Of a stretch of DNA of 64,000 bases, positions 26,076 through 38,820 are shown piece by piece. Origin of the DNA: Anaeramoeba flamelloides (Eukaryota > Metamonada > Anaeramoebidae); assembly GCA_027625915.1 (NCBI GenBank), contig JANTQA010000008.1, positions 1,877,001 through 1,941,000 on the forward strand, given 5' to 3'. The notes under the pieces are model-generated. The model had not been told where the DNA came from and made no database searches. It saw only the letters and a program-made list of their open reading frames with translations. How positions within the stretch are numbered: position 1 is the first letter of the stretch; each line of letters starts with the position of its first letter. Position numbers and translations under genes: made by a program.

Positions 26076-26768
26076 GAAAAAGAAAAAAATAAATGGTCAA
26101 AAATTGACTTTTGGAGCTACTATTAAAATTCTTACACAACCCAAGATCGATCATATAAGAACCAAATTAACAAATGTCCACATCTAACACAAGAGAACCC
26201 TTTTTCAAATTCTCAGAGATTCTAAGCCTTCATTGATACCTTTTAAAAAAAGGTTAGGGTATGGTTGTGAACAAAAGCCTATTAATTGAATTTTTTCACT
26301 CATTTCTGTAACCCTCAACTATAAAGTAAATTGGAAACAAATTTTATAAGAACTGGGTTGAAACCTTCTCTCAAATAAGACTTTATTGATAGGCAACACC
26401 ACTAACCAAAATCATTAATAATAAATTTTGAAACTGAATTATCACCATATAACTAAAAATTGGACTTACAACAATGTAAGGTTTCATAACCCGTGAAACA
26501 TAATCATTACAATTGTAGTAAAGTTCGAAAAATTGAATCAATATTTGAAATTTGTTGAAAAAAATTTCCAAAACTGAATTAATTAGACAATTTGAATTCT
26601 TGATCTTTAATCTAGTGGTGGGTTTCAGAATTAGTCTTCAAATTTTTTGCCTTTCTGAAGCTAAAAAATTATTTTTTTTCGTTTTACTTCCTATCATTCA
26701 TTTTTTTTCCCCATATTTTTCAATTTTACAAAGCCACACCACAACAAAACAAAACGCAAACAAAAACA

Positions 26769-29700
26769 ATGGGTCCAAGTGAATCAAAAGATTTCAACTC
26801 GAAAAGAATCGATCTTGTTAAAAAGAAATTAACGAAATTACCTATCAACGTTCTCAAATACACACAACTTGAATCACTCAACCTTGCTGGAAACAAAATC
26901 AGAGTTCTACCGAAATCGTTTGGTACGCATGCAAGCTTAACTTATTTGAACATGACTTACAATCACCTCAAAGAACTGCCCAAGCCGATTTACCAACTAA
27001 AGAAATTAGAAATTTTCGATACAGGTTGGAATTCAATTAGCAGCCTGTCTGCAGAAATAGGCAAGCTCAAGAGCCTTTCCCGATTGGATCTGAGGTGCAA
27101 CTATTTAACTAATTTACCCAAGCAAATCGAGGGGTGTGAGTCATTAAGAATCTTGATACTGACTCGTAACCACATTCGTGAGGTTCCAAAATTAAGTCCT
27201 TTGATATTATTAAAAGAAATTTATTTGGATGGGAATTGTCTGGAATGTATACCAAAGGCTTGCTTTGCAAATTTAAAAAATTTACAAAAATTAGTACTAA
27301 ATTTTAACAATTTAAAAAATTTGGAATCTTCCATTTTTAAAAATAATGAGTCTCTAAAAGAATTGGAAATCAATGGTAATTATTTAATTGAAGTAAACAA
27401 TTGTTTTCAAAATCTTAATAGTTTAAATAAATTAGAATTAAGATCAAACAAACTAACAGAGATTCATGAAAATACTTTTCATCATTTCCAGAATTTAACT
27501 ATTTTGTTGTTACAAAACAATAAAATCACCAATTTCAATATTGTCCCTCAAAATGGCAACAACAACAATCACAACAACAACAATCAAAACAAGAACAACA
27601 ACAACAACAATAACAATAACAACAGCAAAAATAATTTAATCACGACATTAAACGAATTAAATTTATCCAAAAATAAACTGAACAAATTCCCCATTAGCAT
27701 AAATGATTTAAAAAATCTCATTGAATTAAATTTATCTTTCAATTACATTAACAAGATTGGATTGGACCGACTTCATTTAACAAATCTCATTGAATTAAAT
27801 TTGTCAGACAATTTCTTAGTTACATTACCACAAGATCTTTTTTCATTGCTAACACAACTGGAAAGATTATTTTTAACAAACAACAAACTAACAGCTTTAC
27901 CGAATTCGATTGGCGAATTAAAAAAATTAAATTTGCTTAATTTAAGAAGGAATGGGCTAACTAAAATGAATGAAAATGTAATAAAGTGTGTTAATTTAAA
28001 ACACTTCTCAATCGGGATGAACAAAATAGACAATTTACCTCAAGATTTTGGAAAGTTAATTAATTTAATTTCATTTAGTTGCGAAGAGAATAATTTGAGT
28101 GCTATACCTGCTTCATTTGAAAACTTGAAACAATTGAGAGGCTTAAATTTATCAAGTAACGACTTCCGAGTGTTACCCAACGAGATTACCAAATTAAAGG
28201 AATTACGATCGTTGAATTTCTCACATAACCAAATCACGTATATCCAACCCGAGATCTTTTATTGTAAAAAATTGGAAGAATTAAATTTCAATTGTAATAA
28301 AATCTTCCATTTACCAAAGGCCTTGGGGTTCTTTCGAAATTTGTCTCTAATCAAATTCGCTGGCAATAAAATAAAAAAGATCCCCAGTGAATTTTTCAAT
28401 TTGTATAGATTTACGAAATATGGATCCTATAAAATTGACTTTTCCCATAACAAATTGAAAAGGCTAAGGGTCCTGTGGGCCAAAATATTGGCGTTCACTA
28501 ATAAATTGGATTTAACAAAAAATGAGATTGAAAAGGTTCCGTACATTGTTTTTAACAACGACTCAAGGTTACGGATCTTAAAGCTTGCTTTTAATAAGAT
28601 CTCCAAATTAAATCTCTTTGGCTTGTCTTCTGCGAATTATTTGACAAACTTACATATTGAGGGCAATGCCTTGAAATTAGATTTTAAGCAATTATTGCAA
28701 TACATTGCACAGAGTTGTATTGGAATCAACAATTTGAGCGAAATTAATAAGCATTATGACAGTTTAAATAGCCATAACAATAACAATAACAAAAATAATC
28801 AAAATAGCAATAGCAAGAACCAAAAATTCAAAAATGAAAATTATAGCAAGGATCCATCCCTGGTCAGGCAAGTGCACCACCATTGGTTTGCCAACAAGGA
28901 GAAATTGAATAATTTACGATCAAACGACAAACTGAACAATCGTGGCAACAAGCTAATGCGGAGCCCATCCTTTGTTAACTATCGGAAGCAAAACAAAAGC
29001 CTAAACCCGAATCTTCGTTTCACAGAGCTAAACGAATTGATTGTCGACCATCTCACAAGCGACTCTCCAGGCCGCATCATCGATCTCAGAAGCATAAACA
29101 TGAAAGTGGGCTTTTCGCAGACCATCGGGCGAAGGGAGCAAATGGAGCAAACAATCTCCATCAAATGCAACCTCCTTCCAAACGTGGACCTCTACTGCCT
29201 GTTCGACGGGCACGGCGGGCCGCTTGCCGCACAATTTGCTGCAAAGTGCATACCGCCCATGATTTTGAACCATTTGAACCTCATCTTGAAGCCCAAGAAA
29301 ACAAGCCAGAATACCAAGAACATGATCAAAAAGGAAACCTTCATCAAGATCCTTAAAAATGTTTTCAACCGTTTTAATCTCGTCTTGAACCAGATTTCCG
29401 ATGATTGCTCCGGGTGCACAGCAACAGTCGCACTGATTCTTTTTGGGAAATGCTTTGTCGCCAATCTGGGCGACACGGGCATCATCGTGACACAAACAAT
29501 CGAGAAAAAATTGTCAACCAAGCAATTGTCCAAGGACCATAAGCCCAATAACAAACATGAAAAAAGTAGAATCAGAAAACTCGGCGGAATCGTCACAGAA
29601 AATGGAAGAATCAATAATTCGCTAAGTATTTCTCGCGCCTTTGGCGATAAAGATTTTCAACCTTTTGTTTTATCAGATCCTTGGGTAAATGTTTATACCA

Positions 29701-32700
29701 TCATTTCTTCTGATGGTTATATAATAATTGCATCCAGTTCTCTTTGGGTAATTTTTTTTTTTTTTTTTTTTATACTTTCTTTCTGTATTTTTCTTTATTT
29801 CATTCTTTTTCTTTTAAAACTAACAATCCTGGATTTTTAATATTTACTTTTTTTCAAGTCGTAAAAATGGTTTTAAATTTTTACTTTTACAAAGAGTCGG
29901 TTTATAATTAAAATCACCTTTCAAGACAATTAATAGAATGAATAACAAAACTCTTTTTTAGAAAAAAATTAATACAAAATTTTTTGAGATATTCCGAATT
30001 CCTCGATGAAAATGATTTTTTTTGAATATTAATCCTAATATTTTAAAAAAAAAATTAATATTTCTATATAGATTTAAAATAATAATATTCTAATATTATT
30101 AACAAAACAAGATCCAATATCTTTATTATTCCTAGTTAATTAGAAAATATGTTTTAATCTTTTAAAAAAATCCCAAATAAAAATTTCGGAATTAGGGTAA
30201 GTGCAGAAAAGGTCTGTCACGTGCCTAGCTTTTTTTTAATTTTTGAAATAAAAAGAAATTTTTAGAACTTTCCTTTTCCAAAATTTAAAAAAACCTACCG
30301 ACGCTTTTCCAGAATTCAAAGGAATGTAGTGAAATCAAATATTTTACTAAATTCTTTTAAATACTGAAAAACCAAACAAAATCTTTTATTTCCATTGTGA
30401 AAAAAATTTGTGTTATTAAAAAAAATTGGGTCAGTCAAAAATTTGTTTTCGTTTTTTAAATAATAAATATTAGCAAAATGGTTTTTAATCAAAGTAAAAT
30501 TTTATGAACAAATCTTACATTTAATAAAAACCAAAGTCATTATCAATAATAATTTTCAAATGCAATATTAAATTGTTGCATTTTTGACCCTTTGGAATTA
30601 CTGTTGAACTCCAAAAATACAAAAATTTATTTTTAATTGTCAACTTTACTAAAAATAATAGAACTATTTAAGAGGAAATATTAAAATCTATCAATTCAAT
30701 AAGATATTTATCATTTTTAATTAACGCAAATTTATCACGGTTAATCTTAAATATCCTTTTAAACCAAATTGAATAATAAAATCTTCCAAAAAAGCTGTTT
30801 TTTCAAAAGAGATTGTTTTCCACTAATGTTTACAATCAAAACTTCAAAATACCGAAATACCAAGATTTCAGAAACCATTTAAATTATTTAAATCACCATA
30901 AACAAACTTTAATTTAAAACAGTTATTAATTTTTGATCTTCCCAAACAATGATTAACTTGATCTTCGAATGTAATCTAATAAAAAAAAATTAACATTTTT
31001 AGTAAAGTTTACAATTAAAAATAAATTTTTGTTTTTTGAGAGTTCCACAGTAATTCCAAAGGGTTAAAATGCAACAATTTAATATTGCATTTGAAAATTA
31101 TTATTGATAATGACTTTGGTTTTTATTAAATGTAAGATTTGTTCATAAAATTTTACTTTGATTAAAAACCATTTTGCTAATATTTATTATTTAATAAACG
31201 AAAACAAATTTTTAACTGACCCAATTTTTTTTAATGAACCAAATTTTTTTCACAATGGTTTCAAAAATTAAAAAAATAAATCAAACACCAAACAAGAGGA
31301 ATAAAAAAAAAAACCTTGAATAATAACAATAATCAGAATAAGAATAAGGATTAGTATTTTTAAAAATTAATATAATACTTGAACCACAAAAAATTTCAAA
31401 TTCTAGATTTTATTTTTTTTTTTCGATTATTTTTATTATGTATATTATTTTTATTTGATTTACAAGTTTTTTGGTTTCGAAACCAATCACACCACAGCTG
31501 TTGAATAATGAACCATTTTGTATTTTTTTTATTTATTTTTTTTTTTAGGTTTACCAAAAGAATCTTAATACATCGAACTCTCTAAATAAACAAAAATACA
31601 AAGAATTGGATTTACATACACAAAAAGATATGATCAACTACAAACCAAACATTTTTATTTGGAATAGTATAAATGTAATGAAAAAAATATTTATCATCTC
31701 TCCGGTTAATATATCATGTGCCTAAATATGATGATCATTATATTCAAATTAAAGGCAAATATTTCTTTTACTAAGGTTAATTGTTAATACGGATAATACA
31801 ACTTGTGGTAGATTAGAACGGTTGATAGAGCGTAAAAAAATTATTAGAAAAGTAATATTGAAGAAAAATTGGAAATTTTTATAAATTATTAAATAAAAAG
31901 TTAAAGGTGTAACGTATTAAAGAATATAGGTGTATTTATTTATTATTCGAATTTGATAAAAAATTCAACATTTAGACTCGAGTTACCCACCAAAATCCCC
32001 GAAAATACAATTAACATTTCAAAATTTTCAAATTGTATTATTAATAAAATAAAAATTAAAAAAAAAAAATTCCTTCAGCAAATAATTTCCAGACCATTCA
32101 AAAACCGAACCCCAATTAAATTGAAATTTTCTTTTGAACAATTTCATTTTTTATATAACATAAATCAATCAATTACACAAATAAATACTTATATTATCTA
32201 TCTATCTATCTCTTTATAACTTTTTTTTTTAAAAAAAAGGATGTCATTTCTAATCAGGAAGCAGCAGAAATTGTCAAGAATAATATTGATCCATTTCGTG
32301 CCTCGTTATATTTGAGAACAATGGCTGATTCCAGAGGATGCACGGAAAATATTTCGGTAATTGTAATTGATTTATTTCCTAAAAAAACACAAGAAAGATT
32401 ATTTGCATTTAAAAAAAAATTATTAAATGAAGATTCTGTTTTATCAAAATTAGCCATTGAAAAAAAAAAAAATGAAATAAAAATTGATTTTGAAAAAATA
32501 ATTGAAACAGATATTGAAATTGAAAAAAAAGAATTAGAAAAAAAAAGACTACAGCGCCAAAAAGAAAAAGAAGAGCGGAAAAGAAAAAGAGAACAATTAT
32601 TAAAGGAGAAGGAGAAGGAAAGAGAAAAGGAGAAAGAAAGGGAAAGGGAAAGAGAAAGGAAAAGAGAAAAGGAAATTCAACTTGAAAAATTAAAATTGCA

Positions 32701-33349
32701 AAATTCAATCAATCAAAAAGCACAAAAAATTACATCTAAATTACCTTTATTGAATAAAATTTCATCTTTTTCGATTGCCAAACCAGATTTATATGAAAAA
32801 ACAATACACATGGATAACTATGGTAACTTAATCAAACCCGGTACAAAAAGTATAAAATCTCCAAATAAAAATAAAAAGGATAAACTTACGAGAGATGAAG
32901 TTTCACAATTAAAAGTAGCAATTGACGAAAAATTTATTTTTGAAGAAGAGCAACTTTTAGATACAGATTCAGATTCAGATTCAGATTCAGATTCCAATTC
33001 GAAAATTGCTTCTGGTTCCGATTTCGATGCCGGTTGCGATCCCGGTTCCGGTTCTGTTTCTATATCAAAGATTTTAAAAATTTCAGATAATGAAGAAGAA
33101 ACAGAACCTAAAAATTCAAATTCGAAAAAAAATGAAAATAAAGAAAATAAAGAAAAAAAAGCAGAAAATGAAGATGAAAAGAATGAAGAGGGCAAAATTT
33201 TAAATGAAGATGTTAATAGTAATGACAATAATACTAATAACGAAAATGGCAAAACTGGTGAGCAAAATGATTTTCAATTTAAATCTTTATCAGTATTTGA
33301 CGATGATCTTGACGAATTTTGCCAAGATTATGGAGATATAAATTTTTAA
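26769..33349 (+). CDS. LRR-PP2C protein, probable pseudophosphatase
   Basis: Exon 1 is 26769-29747 and exon 2 is 32240-33349, joined in phase 0 within ASSSLW|DVISNQEA; 1362 residues. The first ~650 residues hold some 20 or more leucine-rich repeats (LxxLxLxxN), interrupted by an N-rich tract at ~265-290. PP2C follows: REQMEQ, FDGHGG (~812), VANLGD, SRAFGD, SLWD (~994), TENISVIVI (~1028). The tail is a charged coiled coil, then a D/S repeat and an acidic end. LRR-PP2C is the arrangement of PHLPP phosphatases and of the non-cyclase part of fungal adenylyl cyclase (family knowledge). Against PPM1A, metal ligand D239 is Ser, D282 is Glu and D38 is Gln, while D60, E37 and R33 are kept. I infer weak or lost phosphatase activity. 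The Met at 26769 follows an A/C-rich leader and opens the LRR array; Pro at position 3 argues against myristoylation. Confidence 0.9.
30301..30370. repeat. Palindromic repeat R6, copy 2
   Basis: The core TTTTCCAGAATTCAAAGGAA pairs with its inverse near 30360. It is preceded by GTGCCTAGC and a T-run at 30222, as in the 6.5 kb copy. Confidence 0.6.
30392..31258. mobile_element. 867 bp fold-back element with ~265 bp arms
   Basis: The left arm (30392-~30660, from CCATTGTGAAAAAAATTTG) and right arm (~30990-31258, ending CAAATTTTTTTCACAATGG) are near-complementary along their length. Inner landmarks are TGGGTCAGTCAAAAATTTG and its inverse, and GTTGCATTTTTGACCCTTTGG and its inverse. A spacer of about 330 bp separates them and no transposase frame is present. 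It sits wholly inside the LRR-PP2C intron. Confidence 0.85.
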
Positions 33350-33514
33350 TAAATTGGTATAATTTTGTATTTTATTTTCTAATTTATTCTTAATATTTTT
33401 TAATCACTAAAATAAAAATAAATTATTTTAATTAATATATATCTTAAAAAGTTGTTTTATGGAATAATTAATCATCAAAAAAAAATTTTTTTAATTGATA
33501 TCTGAAAATATAAA

Positions 33515-34748
33515 TTAGAGGTTTTGATGATAACATGCTTAATTCACGATAAAGTTACAAAAATCGCGATAATTTCCATCAAATCGCGATATATCAGAAA
33601 ATCGCGATATTCAATATTATCGCGATAATATAACAAATTGCGATATTCTATAAAATGGCGATAAATGCTAAAATATCGCGATTACTTTTTAATCGCGATA
33701 TAACAGTTGATGGGTTTTCGGGCTAATTGAGAAATATTTTTACAAAAAAATTTTTTTTGATCAAAAAATAGCTTCGGTGAAAAAAAGTCCTTCTTTGAAA
33801 AAACAACAAAAAAGATACTTGATCCAATCAAGTATCAGATCCAAGAGTTTTATTGTGTTTTCATTTTATTTGGTTGACAAACCTATCGATCCTTTAAGAT
33901 CAACAACAATAAGAAATAAAGAGAAATAAATATTTTTTCAGTTAATCGTGGTGTTGTAAATTGAGTTGAATAAAAGAGCTTCAAAAATAACCAACCCTTT
34001 ATCTGTTCTTTAAAGAATGTGATCTTGGGTTAGAACATTTTCAATATTCTCCGAAAACTAAAAGGGGTCGGTTAACTTTTCAAAAGCTTTCACAACATCC
34101 TTGCCAGATTATCACTAATTATTAAGATTTTTTATAGTTTTGTCTTCTTGCTCTTTTTCTTATTTGAGCATCTTTGTATTGGGCAGAAAACACAATTAGT
34201 GCTTAGAGGTTATTGTTTGACCGATCACCAATAAGAAGGAAAATTATTCTTTATTCTTTTTTGCTATTTAAAATTGTGAAGGTACCAACTCCATTGTAAA
34301 AAAAAACATCTATCTTATATTCAAGTGTATTGTTGAAATGGGTAATTATTGGTTTGATCATAAAATTTGTTTGAGATTTTATATTTTGTTAAATAAAAAA
34401 AAATGAAAAAAAAAAAAATCTTGTGTTTACACTTCAAATCATACTCCTTCCCTTTCTAAAAGCTTTCTGTTTTTCAAAACTTTCAAACACTTGAAGACAC
34501 GTTCACAACACTTACAAACACTTTCAAACATTTATTAAAGGAGAAAGTGTTGTAAAAGTCTCAAGGCTTTGTAAAAGTCAAGAGATTTAAGGTAATCTCA
34601 AAAAAATAATTTTTCATTTTTTCGTGATAATTTTGAATATAGCTATAATGTTGAATATCGCGATAAAGTTGGACTCATCGCGATTTTTTATATTATCGCG
34701 ATTTTATTGTTAATATCATGATAATATATGTTATCATCAATCCCTCTA
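33515..34748. mobile_element. TIR element with phased ATCGCGAT arrays
   Basis: The terminal inverted repeats share AGAGG..TTGATGATAACAT and continue imperfectly for over 55 bp. Inside the left end, ATCGCGAT or a one-base variant starts at 33563, 33583, 33601, 33619, 33637, 33655, 33675 and 33692, with a weaker unit at 33543; the spacing is 17-20 bp. The right end has units at 34657, 34677 and 34695 and weaker ones at 34621, 34639 and 34715. A 10-bp-arm hairpin, GATACTTGAT / ATCAAGTATC, lies at 33814-33836. No transposase frame is visible, so it looks non-autonomous. Confidence 0.8.
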
Positions 34749-35274
34749 TTAATTCAAAAATTTTATAAAAGTAGATAGAGATAGATTTTTTTTAAAAACA
34801 AAAAACTGTTGTTAAATTCTCAAAAAATCTGTAAAAATAAAAAGATTTAAGATATTAGGGTTAATTAATTATTTATTTAAAAAAAAAACTGAAAAAAAAA
34901 AAAATGATTTTTGATATTTTATTAACACATAACATGTTTTTCAGTTAAATCTGCTTAAATTATATTGTTTTTTTCATGATATCTTTATAATTTTGAGGTG
35001 TACAAGATAGTTTTAGTTTGAAAATACAAAATAATAAAATTAAAAAAAAAAGAATCATTGTTAATTTATATTATTTTTGAAAGAGGCAAGTAAACCAAAG
35101 AAAATTTTCTCAAATTAAAAAAAAAAAAACGAGCAGAAGAATATAGGATAAATATTCAAAAAAAAAAAAAAATTATGAGGCTAAATTGAAAATCATACAT
35201 GTCTGTTAGGTTTGTTTCGTCTTCTAATTTTTTTAAATTTTTTTGATATAAATAGGGGTTATAATTGATAAATG

Positions 35275-36785
35275 TATATATCTCTTAGCACCCCGGATTT
35301 ACCTAAATTTCATCAAGTTTTTTAAATTAGATTTAAAATGATATTGATCTACTAATATATTAATTTTCTTATTTGTCTTTAATCCAGATTTGAATTATAA
35401 TAAAAAGTCAAAATAGTTCAAAGATAAAGTAGTTAAGTTATTGATTTTTTTTTTGAAAATTGAAAAAAAAATAATAATTATTCATTTTTACATTTTTTTT
35501 AAAGATTTTTATTTTTATTTTATTTTTTTTAAATCAGAAATTTTATTACATTAATAGTAATTCAAAACTCAATACATTAATTTATTAATAATAACCACCA
35601 AAAAAATTTTGCTACTTTTTATGATAAAAAAAATAAATAAAAAAATAAATTACTTTGAAATTTAATTTTTTTTTTAGAAAAAATTTCAATAAATATCTAA
35701 TTAAGAGAAAAATGAAATTTATTTCTTTAGGCCAAAATTAAATTTTTAATATGATTAATTTTCTAAAACTTTTATTTAAGCAATAGATAATAATTGAAAA
35801 TCAAAAAAAAAAAAAAAAATCTAAAATAATTTCAATTTATTAAATTGGAATAAAACAAATATACATTACTATTTAATCGATAAAAGATTTATACCCAAAT
35901 TTGAAATAAAATAAAAAATAACTCTTAAATATTATTCCGTGATATAATAAAATAATCTCTGAAACCAAATTTTTTTTTATTGCATTTTGTTATTGGTAAA
36001 AATTTGAATAATATATTTGCGATATTTGGATTTTTCCTTAATAAATTAATCCAGATCTTGTTAAATAAGTTCTGATATATGGTCTCTAATTCAACAATAT
36101 TGTTTATTTTATGTCTAGATTTTAAAAAGTCAAAAATTAAAAAATTGTAAAAAATAAAAAAAAATCAATTATTAATCTGACTCGAACTATTGGACAAATC
36201 ATTTAAAATTGAAAAAAAATATTGTTGAAAAAAATATAAAATTTTGCAATGAAAAAAATTTGATTTTTTTTTCTAATTTAATTTATATTTTTTTTTATTT
36301 TTAAATTATTTAGAATCTAATATAGATATTGATATTGAATAGTAATCAGTACATAAAACAAATATTCTATGTGATGTTATAATAACTTTTATAATGAATA
36401 AATTATTTAATAAAGCATTTTTGGCAATTTTGGGGTGCAAAGGCCCCCAAAAAATTTCCAGTAAAGTATGATGTGTTTTAAATGTTAAAAATAAGAGGTT
36501 TTTGATGTCTAGACAAACTTTTCAAAGGAAAAAAAAAATTTATTTTGACAAAATTTGGAAAAATAATAAAATCACTAAGAACCAAAAAAAAAATTCCCAA
36601 TGTTGAAAAATTTTTTTCAAGTTATTTTTTTATTTTAAGTAACTATACAATTTTTAATTATAAAATTTTCTTTCTAAGATAATTGTTTATTAATTCTATA
36701 CCTTATTATCCCTTGATACCATTTCAAATTAAAATTTTTGTTTGAAATGTTTTTAGGTTATTTGGGGTGCTAGGGGATATAGATA
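35275..36785 (+). mobile_element. 1.5 kb TIR element R3, copy 1
   Basis: The ends are inverted: ATCTCTTAGCACCCCGGATT on the left, and GGGGTGCTAGGGGATAT on the right. The body matches 42985-44550 in reverse, including ATATATGGTCTCT and TTTATGTCTAGATTTT. It ends in a TA run shared with the next element. No long reading frame. Confidence 0.75.
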
Positions 36786-36795
36786 TATATATATA

Positions 36796-37505
36796 TAAAC
36801 TATTTTTCAGTCAAATAGCCCAGTTGTATTGGGTATAATACATCCGTTTAAAGGGTTTGTATAGATATTAGAAGAAAAATTTTATTTTGGAAATTTTCAA
36901 AATAAAAATAATTTTTTGCACATTTTTGTTTTTTTTTTTCGATTTTTTTTTATACCTAATTCATATATGCAAATTTTTTTTTTATTGAATGATCAGTATT
37001 TACTTGGTAAAAATATGTTATTCTAAGGTTATTGAAACCATGTAAAGATTATTGAGTAATCATATTGATTTCTATTAGAATTCTATTCAATCTTTGATCC
37101 TGATATTTGTTTAATAAATGTGAAAAAATTTCAATTCATTTTCCTTTCCTTTTTCAAATAGAGACCTCAAATACAAACACACTCCGTTTGGGTACTTGAT
37201 TTATAAAAGGAAAGTAGGGAAAGTGAAGTTAAAATTGTTTCCTATTTATTATTCAAATGCCGGCAGAACTTCATTTCGAACATTGTTGTTTTTCTCAATA
37301 GTCTCCCTAAGAATTTGAGTTTTTCAATTTACAAGAAAATTTATTGATTAATTAGTTTTCTTTCAGACATACAACGACAATTCTTTGATATGTATATTTC
37401 TGTTTATTTGTTATTTGTTCCTCAAAGGCCTATTATATAAAATAATTGATATTAGAAAAAAATTTTTTTTTTTTGGATACCCCTTTGACTGAAACAATGT
37501 TTATA
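36796..37505 (+). mobile_element. 710 bp TIR element R2, copy 1
   Basis: It begins TAAACTATTTTTCAGTCAAA and ends TTTGACTGAAACAATGTTTA, which are inverted repeats. It is closely similar along its length to 43325-44035 and less so to 55136-55688 (shared GTAAAAA(T/C)(A/G)TGTTATTCTAAGG). No reading frame. It abuts R3 copy 1 across a TA run. Confidence 0.85.
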
Positions 37506-38252
37506 TATAAATTTGCTGACATGTAAATTTAAAAAACATATACTTGTATATTTTATTATTAATCAAAACATTAATCTGAGAAAATCATTTTGGTGAACAG
37601 TGTAATTTTTAGAAGAAAAGTTAAGAATCATTTGTTACAATCTTTTGTTAAATAAAAACCCTTTCTTGGAAAAATTTATCACATTTTAAATAAAAATATA
37701 ATGTTTAAACAACAAGTAACTATTTTTTAAAAGTTACGAATTTATTAAAATATTTTAAAATAGATTAGTTTTAAAAAAAGGGAACTCAATTTTTAAATGT
37801 TTGAAATGCTATTCAAAATAAAATTGTTTTTAATAATTTATCCCCCCCCCCCCTTTTATAAAACTTCATTTTTAGGAAAACATATAATTCTAGTGAATCG
37901 AAAAACTAAAATTTAATCACATTTTTTATAACTTATTTCAAGTTTTCTATTTTGAATAAATTGGGGGCTTTTTTAGAATCATCACTGTTTCATAAAACCA
38001 TAACTAAAAAAGTGTCAACCCAATCTTTGAATATAGTATATATGTGAAGTTGGTAGGGATTTAATTCTTCTAAAAATATTGAATCCGCACTTTATTATTA
38101 CATAATTTCATAAACAAAGTGCTAATTCTCTGAATCTAAAAACAAAAAATTTAACATCTAAAATTCAAATAAAAATAGAAAAAATTTGAATTTTAATTTA
38201 TAAAAAATATAAACTCAAAAAGAAATAAGAAATTCTTAGCTTCAAACACATA

Positions 38253-38449
38253 CTTTCAGTTCCACCTTTAAGGTACAAACCATCAACGAAATTTAACGCA
38301 CACTAAAAATCTCAAATTGAGGCGCAAAATTCAGAATATAGTAAAATCAATTGTGAAAAAAAAAATTACAAATTTTGTGCCTTAATTTGAGATTGTTATT
38401 GTGCCTTAAATTTCTTTGAAAGTTTGTGTCTTAAAAGTGGAACTGACTG
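38253..38449. mobile_element. Palindromic MITE M1, copy b
   Basis: CTTTCAGTTCCACC opens it and GTGGAACTGACTG closes it, with TA on both sides. Internal AAGGTACAAAC- and GTGCCTTAA-type motifs are as in the other copies. It is moderately diverged. Confidence 0.82.
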
Positions 38450-38751
38450 TATTATAAAAAAATAATTTAAAAAAAAAAGAGAGAATAAAAATATTAATTG
38501 AGGAAGGGAAAATACAAAATTATTAGAGGGGAATCTAAATCAAATACCAGAAAATCTAATAATCAATAACTCTAGATGGAAAGGTCAATCAGATTTAAAA
38601 AATATTAAAAATTTTTTTTATTTTATTTTGGAGAGAGGAAATTAATTTCCTATTATTTTCCTTGTTTTTTTTTTTTTGATTTTTAAAATAAAAAAAAAAT
38701 TTAAGAAATTTTTTTTTTATTTCAAAAATTTTAAAAAAAAAGCGATCAATT

Positions 38752-38820
38752 TTTCTAGAATTGAAAAGAATATAGCAAAAATCAAAGATTTTTCTCTATT
38801 CTTTTGAATCCTGGAAAAGT
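38752..38820. repeat. Palindromic repeat R6, copy 3
   Basis: This is the best-preserved core: CTAGAATTGAAAAGAATATAG and the following AAAAATC pair with GATTTTTCTCTATTCTTTTG and CCTGGAAAA. Confidence 0.65.

Larger units (their letters stand above)
21778..26768. other. Divergent intergenic region between DOCK and LRR-PP2C genes
   Basis: Five kilobases separate two divergently transcribed genes, so both promoters lie here. I found no convincing exon: the frames at 21912, 22886, 24771 and 26552 are short and family-less, and 26552-26782 is the LRR-PP2C leader. It contains a TA/GA microsatellite (24442-24531), a MITE copy (25171-25369) and a fold-back (25818-26075). The LRR-PP2C leader just before 26769 is C/A-rich with few T, as are the leaders of the BTB and ankyrin genes. 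Confidence 0.6.
29748..32239 (+). other. Intron of the LRR-PP2C gene, 2492 bp
   Basis: The donor is CTTTGG|GTAATT and the acceptor AAAAAAG|GATGTC. Splicing recreates the PP2C motif LW-DVISNQEA. The intron carries palindromic repeat R6 (30301-30370) and a large fold-back (30392-31258). No coding segment is seen; the frame at 31953-32219 is AT-rich noise. Confidence 0.88.

Noticed and set aside
26552-26782. 76-codon frame just before the LRR-PP2C gene
   Set aside because: It overlaps the leader and start codon in another frame and has no recognisable domain.
29028-29614. Minus-strand frames of 140-155 codons with normal-looking composition
   Set aside because: They lie opposite the conserved PP2C domain in its GC-rich part, where stops are few by chance. 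The plus-strand motifs are decisive.
33700-34620. Coding capacity inside the ATCGCGAT element
   Set aside because: All six frames are broken by frequent stops and no transposase motif was seen.
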